A DNA stretch of 64,000 bases from Cupriavidus malaysiensis (GTDB lineage Bacteria > Pseudomonadota > Gammaproteobacteria > Burkholderiales > Burkholderiaceae). The position numbers and the translations under genes are program-made. Shown here one piece after another: positions 57,828-64,000 of this stretch; within the stretch, counting starts at the first letter, position 1; the number at the start of each line of letters is the position of its first letter. The stretch lies in assembly GCF_001854325.1 (NCBI RefSeq), contig NZ_CP017755.1, forward strand, positions 372,001 to 436,000, given 5' to 3'. A model generated the notes under the pieces. That model was not told the DNA's origin and did not search any database. It was given only the letters and a program-made list of their open reading frames with translations.

Positions 57828-58490
57828 ATGGCACGCGTTCGCGTTGACGGCTTCACCCTCTCGCTCGACGGCTACGGGGCCGGTCCGGATCAGGACATCG
57901 ACCATCCGCTCGGCATTGGCGGGACCGAACTGCACCAGTGGCTGGTCCCGACACGCACATTCCAGCGGATCTTGTTCGGCAAGGACGGCGGTACGACCGG
58001 GATCGACGATGATTTCGCCGCCCGTGGCTTCCAGGATGTCGGGGCCTGGATTCTTGGAAGGAATATGTTCGGACCCGTTCGCGGGGACTGGCCGGACACC
58101 AGCTGGAAAGGCTGGTGGGGAGATCGTCCACCGTATCACGTGCCGGTCTTCGTCTTGACCCATCATGCTCGTCCTTCCATCGAGATGGAGGGCGGCACGA
58201 CGTTCCACTTCATCACGGAAGGCATCCGCGCAGCGCTGGACCGCGCACGCGAGGCCGCGGCCGGCATGGATGTGCGGATCGGCGGCGGGCCGGACACGAT
58301 CCGGCAGTATCTGCGCGAGGGCCTCATTGATGAACTGCACATCGCGATCGCGCCGGTCCTGCTCGGCCGGGGAGAATCGCTGCTCGAAGGGGTCGACTTG
58401 CGGGCGCTGGGCTACGGATGCGTTGAGTTCGTGGCGTCGGAAAAGGCCACGCATGCCGTGCTGCGGCGCCAGGGGAACACGGGCGCCTGA
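57828..58490 (+). CDS. RibD C-terminal/dihydrofolate-reductase-like reductase
   Basis: A 220-residue protein of the RibD_C (DHFR-like) family of NADPH reductases. RVRVDGFTLSLDGYGAGPDQD at the start, GRNMFGPVRGDW in the middle (the fold's nucleotide region), and VRIGGGPDTIRQYLREGLID near residue 160 are typical. The ATG at 57828 has ACGGAGG. Family members often act in flavin or folate metabolism or on unknown substrates. It stands alone. Confidence 0.85.
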   Translation: MARVRVDGFTLSLDGYGAGPDQDIDHPLGIGGTELHQWLVPTRTFQRILFGKDGGTTGIDDDFAARGFQDVGAWILGRNMFGPVRGDWPDTSWKGWWGDRPPYHVPVFVLTHHARPSIEMEGGTTFHFITEGIRAALDRAREAAAGMDVRIGGGPDTIRQYLREGLIDELHIAIAPVLLGRGESLLEGVDLRALGYGCVEFVASEKATHAVLRRQGNTGA

Positions 58491-58737
58491 ACTCTCGCTG
58501 CAAGGCGTGGCGACAACCATCGCGATGCATGCGCCCACCCACGCCACCATCTACAGCAATTCCACGCTGGAGGACGAGCTGATCGACGTGGTCGCGACCC
58601 ACGACGACGTGGCGGTCATCCCTTCCGGATCAGGTGATGGCGTCATCCGTTGGGTCGGCTGCCGGCGCTGGAGGTGAGCACGCGGACCAGGATCTTCAGG
58701 CGTTCCAACGGTTCGACGTCCGGCACGGTTCAGAGGG
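58491..58737. other. Intergenic region
   Basis: 247 bases. A 50-codon frame (58525-58677, MHAPTHATIYSNSTLEDELI…) looks protein-like but has no ribosome site or known family and may be a gene remnant. Confidence 0.35.
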
Positions 58738-59529
58738 CTAATGGCCGCCTCCATTGGACATCCCACCGAATCCGCCGCGTGCCATACCTCGACCGCCACC
58801 GCCACCGCCACCGCCACCGTGGCCGATACCTGCAACATTGCCACGACTCATCGCCGAACCGCCACCGGGGGATGGAGTCCGACCACGGTCGGGGAACGCA
58901 ACCGGACCACCCACGTGGACCACGGCTGAACTGCTACCAGGGACCATGGCCTGACCATGGCCGGCGAACGTCTCCGGACGGCCCGCATGAACCATGCTCG
59001 GACCAGAACCGATTTCCATGGGCCGACTGTTTCGACTGAACATGCCCGGACTGCCGCGACCGGAACCCATGCCGGAACCGCCACCGGGGCGCATTGCCTG
59101 ACCGCCGCCAGGAACCCTACCCGGCCTGCCACCCGGGTTCATGCCCGGACTGCTGGCGAAGCCCGTGCCACGGTCCGGGAATCCGTGATGAAACCGGTGA
59201 TGCCGCGCGCGATGGAAGTCCACAATGAACACGGAATCGAGGAAGGTGGCGGCGCCATAGTAATACCCGGGGTAATAGGGGTATCCGCAATGGAGGTAAT
59301 AATAATCGTATCCGTCATATGGATACCTGCAGTCCGGATATCCATAATAGGTGTAGGCATCCCCTGGGATTGCGGAATCATACCCGGCGATTTCAGTATT
59401 TCCGGGAATCCCGGAATCATATCCGAAGGTATAGATGTCGTCGTAGTAGGTCGCAGTTGGAGTTCCGGTGCATCCCGTTATAGAAATCAGCGCCGAAGCA
59501 GCCATCGCGACAGTGCGAATCGTGCTCAT
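58738..59529 (-). CDS. Glycine-rich surface lipoprotein
   Basis: A 263-residue exported protein. The signal MSTIRTVAMAASALISITGC ends in a lipobox. The mature part has a Tyr/Asp/Gly-rich segment with repeated YPYDGYDYYYLHCGYPYYPG-type blocks, then a hydrophobic stretch, a His/Arg-rich part (FHRARHHRFHHGF), and a long Gly/Pro/Ser/Met-rich region ending in a run of nine glycines from a GCCACC tandem repeat. It is probably an outer-membrane or surface lipoprotein of no known function. Confidence 0.7.
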   Translation of the reverse strand: MSTIRTVAMAASALISITGCTGTPTATYYDDIYTFGYDSGIPGNTEIAGYDSAIPGDAYTYYGYPDCRYPYDGYDYYYLHCGYPYYPGYYYGAATFLDSVFIVDFHRARHHRFHHGFPDRGTGFASSPGMNPGGRPGRVPGGGQAMRPGGGSGMGSGRGSPGMFSRNSRPMEIGSGPSMVHAGRPETFAGHGQAMVPGSSSAVVHVGGPVAFPDRGRTPSPGGGSAMSRGNVAGIGHGGGGGGGGGRGMARGGFGGMSNGGGH

Positions 59530-60133
59530 GGCTTACCCCCTGCCATATCAAGTGAATCCCGTCATCAATGTTGCCGATGCGGCACGCGTTGAATTGGCTT
59601 CAACCTGCAGTCATGCGGCCGGCATCCAAAGTAAGCCGGTAATCCGGTAATCCGCCTTGGCACCCATTCCACGCTGCTCGACCCGCCATCAAGCGCGAAT
59701 CCTTGATTCGTAACCGACACTTCCCCAGGGATTTCGGCTGCTGCCGGCAAGAAAGGGTCGCCCAGACCATTTCGCTCGCGTTTGAACTCCTTTCACCACT
59801 TGTCAGTGGCCATGAACTTTGTCTTTTGATTAAGTCTAGTCGCAAATCCAGCCATGCGTTTTTCCCCGGGCATTCTCGTCCTGGTATCGATGCAACCACT
59901 TATCTGCGCCGCTATCTGGACGCGAGGACGTCGCGAGCCCTCGCAAGCCCTCGCAAGCCCCTATTCCGGGCTCGCTTCGACTGCAGGAGCCCGGCCGTGC
60001 CGGCGCGCCCAGCCGGCCGCGCAACTGGCACCACGACGTCGCGTTACAGAAAGTCACCGCTGTGCGGATTCGCTAATACACGGCCGAGCCGTGCTCACCT
60101 AAAGTCTCTGCAAGAGACGAAAGGAGAGAAATC
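59530..60133. other. 604-bp region without a convincing gene
   Basis: Contains a CCCTCGCAAG x2 direct repeat (about 59938-59962), tandem GGTAATCC units near 59640, and an AT-rich stretch near 59815-59840 that may hold a promoter for the right-hand gene. A 99-codon minus-strand frame at 59600-59899 was considered but is not supported. Confidence 0.45.
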
Positions 60134-60451
60134 ATGCGGAAGGCTGCAGCACTTGTGCTTCTGGTCGGCGTTACGGCGCTGGGCTCCAACATGGCTGAGG
60201 CGCGGGTGGATGTCGGCATCGGCATCGGCTTGCCGGCGCCAGTATTTGTCGCCCCGCCGCCCGAATACTACGAACCGGCCCCGGTCATCGTCCAACCGGC
60301 GCCCGTCGTCGCGGCTCCGGCCTACTACGATGACGCGTGGCAGGCTCGCGCTTGGAGAGAGCGCCAGTGGCGCGAGCAGCGGTGGAGGGAGCACGAATGG
60401 CGGGAGCGCCAGCGCGAACGGCGTCACTGGCACGACGACGATGACGACTGA
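60134..60451 (+). CDS. Small exported protein with Pro/Tyr repeats and Trp/Arg/Glu tail
   Basis: A 105-residue protein. Signal peptide MRKAAALVLLVGVTALGSNM ending near AEA; then VGIGIGLPAPVFVAPPPEYY with PXPV-type motifs (also QPAPVVAAPA), and a C-terminal tail of repeated RxWREx units (AWRERQWREQRWREHEWRER) closing in five Asp residues. The tail would form an amphipathic helix. Ribosome site AAAGGAGAG. PXPV proteins are periplasmic and of unknown role. Confidence 0.75.
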   Translation: MRKAAALVLLVGVTALGSNMAEARVDVGIGIGLPAPVFVAPPPEYYEPAPVIVQPAPVVAAPAYYDDAWQARAWRERQWREQRWREHEWRERQRERRHWHDDDDD

Positions 60452-60695
60452 ACGCTTTCGCCGCCGTGAACCCGCAGGGCAGATCCGCATCTGACAGCCG
60501 GGTTCCGGCGCACCTCCGACACGCGCGAGCTGCCGCCGGGCATCATTGCGAATCGCGCCCAATCCTCGCGAGCGAGCTGGACGGTCGTGAGCCAGTGGCG
60601 AATGGCCGCCCGCGCCGCGCTTGTGTCCCGGAGCCGTGGCGGTGACCCGGTGGGGCGGTTCTTCCCTTGCCGCCACCGCGCCCGGAATCCGGCAC

Positions 60696-61889
60696 TCAGC
60701 GCCCCGAGAAGACCACCATGGGCTGCAGTTTCAACACCGTTCGCGCACTGAGTGCCGCCGCGACGAGGCTGACCACGAGCACCATCAGGGCGCCGAACAG
60801 CGGCGTGAACCACATGATGCGGAAGGGGAAGCCAGCATTGGCCGCGAGGCTGCCGAGCATGCTGCAGAGGCCGATGCCCAGACCGGTACCGATCAATGCG
60901 CACAGTCCCGCCTGCGCGAAGATCATCGAGAGCAACGTCCGAGCCGTCGTGCCCATCGCGCTGAGTACAGCGTACTGGCGCAGATTCTCCTGGGTAAACA
61001 TGTAGAGCATGATGCCGGTCACGCCGAAGCCTACCGACATCGCCAAGGTGAGCATGGCGGCGATGTCGCCGACGTCTTCCGAGTTGGCCAGGATCCAGCG
61101 CACGGTACTGGCCTTGAAGTCCGCCGAGGACTGCGCCCGCAGGCCGGTCTGCGCCTCGATGCGTGTCGCTAGTCCCCGGGCCGCGACGCCGTTGGCCGCC
61201 CGCACGAGGACGAACGTAAGCTGCCGCCGCTCGGGAGGCAGGATGCGCAAGGCATGGCTCAGCGTGGTGTAGAACAATGGCCGGGGCGGATACCTTGGCA
61301 GGCCGTCGGAGCGTCCTGCCACCAGCACACGGCGGTCGTTGACGAGCAGTTCGTCCCCCGCGGCGAGTTCCCGTGCCGGCGCTTGAAGATGGGGGTGGGC
61401 GAACGGCCATTGGTCTGCCTTGTCGACGGGGGTCTCCAGTTTGTCGGTCGTGCCGCCGGCATCGACGACCACCGCGTCCGGCGCGCGCAGCGCCATGGGC
61501 GAGAGGCCGTCGCGCAGGGGTGGAATGCCGGGCAGTGAGGCATCGTCGACACCGATGACCTGGAAGGGCTGGACCCGTCCGCCCGGCAGGCGCGCCTGAA
61601 CCGTACCCACAACCAGCGGCACCGCTGACGCCACGCCCTGCACGCTGCGCACGCGGTCCAGTGCCACCCAGGACATATTGGTCGTCTGCTCCACGGCTTC
61701 CACCGCCGGCTCCATCACCCAGACGTCGGCCGCGCCGTTCTCGCTGATGAGCGCGAAGCCCTGCGTCATGAAGCCCGTGAAATACGAGGCGGCGAAGGTG
61801 ACCAGGAACGATGTGAACGTGATGCCGGCAATCAGCCCGGCATACTTGGCCCGATCTCCCAGCAGCATCCTGACGGCAATGTAGATCAC
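60696..61889 (-). CDS. ABC transporter permease (FtsX/MacB_PCD family)
   Basis: A 397-residue inner-membrane permease. N-terminal membrane helix (KYAGLIAGITFTSFLVTFAA), a large periplasmic domain (about 50-260), and three helices at the C-terminus (LTLAMSVGFGVTGIMLYMFT through LMVLVVSLVAAALSARTVLK). It uses a GTG at 61889 whose GTGA overlaps the stop of the outer-membrane factor gene. The set HlyD, TolC-like factor, FtsX permease makes a tripartite efflux machine; the ATPase gene is not in the window and is presumably upstream (beyond the right edge). The substrate is unknown. Confidence 0.85.
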   Translation of the reverse strand: MIYIAVRMLLGDRAKYAGLIAGITFTSFLVTFAASYFTGFMTQGFALISENGAADVWVMEPAVEAVEQTTNMSWVALDRVRSVQGVASAVPLVVGTVQARLPGGRVQPFQVIGVDDASLPGIPPLRDGLSPMALRAPDAVVVDAGGTTDKLETPVDKADQWPFAHPHLQAPARELAAGDELLVNDRRVLVAGRSDGLPRYPPRPLFYTTLSHALRILPPERRQLTFVLVRAANGVAARGLATRIEAQTGLRAQSSADFKASTVRWILANSEDVGDIAAMLTLAMSVGFGVTGIMLYMFTQENLRQYAVLSAMGTTARTLLSMIFAQAGLCALIGTGLGIGLCSMLGSLAANAGFPFRIMWFTPLFGALMVLVVSLVAAALSARTVLKLQPMVVFSGR

Positions 61890-63373
61890 CTCGGCTCGCC
61901 TCCCTGGTCCAGCGGTCGCGCCGCTCCCGCGCCTTGCGGGTCCATGTTCCAGCCGCCCCCAAGCGCCTTGTACAAGGCAACCAGGCTGAGCGATACGGCT
62001 GTGTCGCTTAACGCCAGATCGCTTTGCGCCTGGAAGAGAGCGCGCTGCGCGTCGAGCACCTCGCGAAAGTCGGCCAGGCCGCCCAGATACCGCCCTTGGG
62101 CGAATGCGGCGGCTTGTCCTTCCATGTCGACGGTCCTGGCGAGAGCCGCCCGGCGCGCTTGCTCGTGCCGGTATCCGGCCATCGCGTTCTCCGCATCCTC
62201 CATGCCTTGCAGGATCGCGCGGCGGTACACGATCAGCGCCTGCTGCTGCTGGGCGTCGCGCACCTCGATGGTGGCGACCACCTGTCCCCCTCGCAGGATG
62301 GGCCAGGTGATCGACGGGCCGACCGACCACAGCACGCTGGCGCCGGAAAAGAGATTGCCTGCCGCCACACTGGCGAGCCCCACCGTGCCGAGCAGCGTGA
62401 ACCTGGGATAGAGGTCCGCCTTGGCCATCCCCAGCCGCGCGCCGGCTGCAGCCACTGCGCGTTCAGCACTGCGGATGTCGGGGCGCTGGCGCAGCAGGTC
62501 CGAGGGCAGGCCCAGCGCTGGCAGGGCTGGCGGGGCGGCCAGCGGCCGTTCCGTGCGCAACTCGTCCGCCAACGTACCGGGCGGCTCGCCGACCAGCACG
62601 TCCAGGCGATAGAGTGCCTTCTTGTACGCCATATCGAGCGTGGGCAACCGGGCGGCTGTGCGTTCGACCTGAGCCTCGGCGCGGGCAGCGTCGAGGTCCG
62701 CGGCCAGGCCGCCGGCGCGACGCGCGCGGATGAGCGCCAGCGTCTCCTGCTGGCTTGCCAGGCTCGCGCGGGCGATACCTCGTTGTGCCTCGATGCCGCG
62801 CAGCTCGATGTAGTTTCTCGACACTTCCGCGAGCAACGAGAGAAGCAGGGCGCCACGGTCATAGGCAGCAGCATCGAGATCGGCCTGCGCCGCCTCGGTG
62901 GCCCGGCGCGTGGCGCCGAACAGGTCGAGTTCCCACTTCGCATCGAAGCCGGCCTGGAACAGGTTCTCCGGCTGGCCCGGTGACTCGATCTCGCCATCCC
63001 GTTTCACGAGCAGCGGGTTCGGTGCGTTCTCGCTGTCCTGTTCGCGCCGCATGGAGGCTGCGGCGCCGATGGACGGGAGCCGCGCGGCGCCTGCGATCGT
63101 GCGCCTGGCACGCGCCTCGCGCAACCGTGCCTGGGCGAGCTGGAGATCCACGTTGGACTGCCGGGCGCGCTCGATCAGGTGGTCGAGCTCCTGGTCGTGG
63201 AACGTGGTCCACCAGGCCGCATCGGCCTGCGTGGCCGACGCGTGGCTATCGGGCGCCTCGTGCCAGTGTGCCGGCATGGCCGGCGCCGGCGGCGTGGGCA
63301 CGGCCGTCACCGCGCAGGCGGACAGGGCCGCGCACAACATCGCGGGAAGGCAGCGGCGGTGCCTGGCCATCAT
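61886..63373 (-). CDS. NodT/TolC-family outer-membrane efflux lipoprotein
   Basis: A 495-residue outer-membrane factor with a signal and lipobox (LCAALSACAVTAV, Cys20). Two repeats of the TolC fold are seen: ARLREARARRTIAGAARLPSIGAAA, and RPDIRSAERAVAAAGARLGMAKADLYPR. The expected NYIELRGIEAQ and GPSITWPILRGG motifs are present. It forms the outer tunnel of the efflux system. Both neighbours overlap it by four bases (ATGA and GTGA). Confidence 0.9.
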   Translation of the reverse strand: MMARHRRCLPAMLCAALSACAVTAVPTPPAPAMPAHWHEAPDSHASATQADAAWWTTFHDQELDHLIERARQSNVDLQLAQARLREARARRTIAGAARLPSIGAAASMRREQDSENAPNPLLVKRDGEIESPGQPENLFQAGFDAKWELDLFGATRRATEAAQADLDAAAYDRGALLLSLLAEVSRNYIELRGIEAQRGIARASLASQQETLALIRARRAGGLAADLDAARAEAQVERTAARLPTLDMAYKKALYRLDVLVGEPPGTLADELRTERPLAAPPALPALGLPSDLLRQRPDIRSAERAVAAAGARLGMAKADLYPRFTLLGTVGLASVAAGNLFSGASVLWSVGPSITWPILRGGQVVATIEVRDAQQQQALIVYRRAILQGMEDAENAMAGYRHEQARRAALARTVDMEGQAAAFAQGRYLGGLADFREVLDAQRALFQAQSDLALSDTAVSLSLVALYKALGGGWNMDPQGAGAARPLDQGGEPR

Positions 63374-64000
63374 GATGCCGGCGCCCCCGGAGACGCCGTC
63401 CCGGACGCCTGGATGAACACATCGACCTGCTGGCCGACATAGGTGCCCGGCAGCGAGGCCGGGTCAAAGCTGTAGATGACCTGCAGCACGCGCGCGTCGG
63501 TCCGCTCCGTGCTGCGGCCGGTCAGCGTGGTCTTAGGCACGACGTATGGCTCGATTCGTTCGAACCGCAGCGCGGTGTGCAGGCCGGGATTGCCCCGGAC
63601 GAAGGCTTGCGCCGGCGCATCCGGCCGGACCCGCCCCGCATCGAACTCGTCGATGTCCACGCGCAGATAGAGCCGGGTGTCGTCGCCGAGCACGATCAGG
63701 GGCGCGGCCGGCGCTGCGTCCTGGGCGAACTCGCCCGGCCGCACGTTGACTTGCAGGACCTTTCCCGGCGTCAGTGCGCAGACCGTCCGGCGCTCGATGT
63801 CCAGCCGGATCTGTGCGATCCGGGCCCTGGCCCCGGCGAGAACGGCTGCGCTGATCGCCACGGCCGAGCGGCGGTTGCTCAGCTCCTCCACGCTGATGGC
63901 GCGCGGATCCGGAACACTCTCGGCCAGCCTGAGCAGCCCGCTGGCCTGCGCGGCCCTTGCCGCCGCCTCCTTCTCCGTGGCCAGCGCCGGGAGCAGCTGC
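63370..64000 (-). CDS. HlyD-family membrane fusion protein (partial)
   Basis: The C-terminal 210 codons of a periplasmic adaptor; the N-terminus lies beyond the right edge. A coiled-coil part (ATEKEAAARAAQASGLLRLA, then RAISVEELSNRRSAV) is followed by the lipoyl and beta-barrel domains (TVCALTPGKVLQVNVRPGEF, DDTRLYLRVDIDEFDAG) and a C-terminal tail. It links the ABC permease to the outer-membrane factor. Its stop overlaps the outer-membrane gene start. Confidence 0.85.
   Translation of the reverse strand, partial: QLLPALATEKEAAARAAQASGLLRLAESVPDPRAISVEELSNRRSAVAISAAVLAGARARIAQIRLDIERRTVCALTPGKVLQVNVRPGEFAQDAAPAAPLIVLGDDTRLYLRVDIDEFDAGRVRPDAPAQAFVRGNPGLHTALRFERIEPYVVPKTTLTGRSTERTDARVLQVIYSFDPASLPGTYVGQQVDVFIQASGTASPGAPAS

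Noticed and set aside
58525..58677. 50-codon plus-strand frame after the RibD-like gene
   Set aside because: Protein-like wording but no family, no ribosome site and runs into a gene-poor stretch; may be a remnant.
59600..59899. 99-codon minus-strand frame in the gap before the PXPV gene
   Set aside because: Unrecognised and crosses local tandem repeats; no promoter or ribosome site.
1..64000. CRISPR arrays, tRNA/rRNA genes, prophage or conjugative modules
   Set aside because: No spaced identical repeats, no tRNA-like cloverleaf, and no integrase or structural genes were found by reading the window; small RNAs could have been missed.

Overview
The window is GC-rich (roughly two thirds G+C), gene-dense beta-proteobacterial DNA, most likely from Cupriavidus or a close Burkholderiales relative. 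The evidence is two Bug-family solute receptors, four beta-proteobacterial porins, many LysR/AraC/GntR/MarR-controlled catabolic operons, and a chromosomal OXA-type beta-lactamase. No tRNA, rRNA, CRISPR array, intact insertion sequence or phage was found. The genus is an inference.

Layout. 0-5 kb: a cut-off tartrate/D-malate dehydrogenase gene divergent from its LysR regulator, an extra signal peptidase I, a J-domain protein, and a PIN-toxin/HTH-antitoxin pair. 5-9.3 kb: a left-reading blaI - blaR - class D beta-lactamase - acyltransferase group. Its sensor is unusual because it joins a BlaR1-type M56 metalloprotease to a PBP7-like D-Ala-D-Ala hydrolase domain. 9.3-17 kb: a porin, a hipA remnant, a ClbS/DfsB-like protein with an alpha/beta hydrolase, two small envelope proteins, a metallo-beta-lactamase-fold hydrolase, and a MerR-TipAS-methyltransferase fusion with its own MerR-type promoter. 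17-23 kb: vanillate module (GntR regulator with a perfect 12+12 operator, vanA, vanB, an AAHS transporter, a porin). 23-30 kb: a MscS channel, then a dioxygenase - BKACE - Bug receptor - oxidoreductase operon with an AraC regulator. 30-41.5 kb: an aromatic-acid cluster with a fumarylpyruvate-hydrolase-like FAH protein, a gentisate-dioxygenase-like cupin, a Bug receptor, a PhzS-like flavin monooxygenase, both subunits of a protocatechuate 3,4-dioxygenase, a MarR regulator, a 4,5-dihydroxyphthalate-decarboxylase-like protein, a LysR regulator and a porin. Its intergenic regions share MarR-like operators. 42-46 kb: two paralogous dihydroxyacetophenone-dioxygenase-like cupins around an SDR, an AraC regulator and NnrU. 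46-51 kb: a CHRD protein, an MBL hydrolase with small tautomerase-like genes opposite a LysR gene, and an unrecognised gene. 51-57.5 kb: an AraC gene opposite a five-gene operon (FAH, PuuE-like deacetylase, MFS, TSUP, Tat-exported amidohydrolase). 57.5-64 kb: an RibD/DHFR-like reductase, two low-complexity envelope proteins, and a tripartite ABC efflux set cut by the right edge.

How it works together. Most of the window takes up and degrades aromatic or heterocyclic acids. VanAB would turn vanillate into protocatechuate, which the dioxygenase at 35.9-37.2 kb could open, although later beta-ketoadipate genes are not here. The gentisate-type cupin and FAH proteins point to a second ring-cleavage route in the same operon. 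Three copies of a short terminal-inverted-repeat element lie between 37 and 52 kb, and several short tandem repeats (6, 7 and 9 bp) sit in or beside genes.
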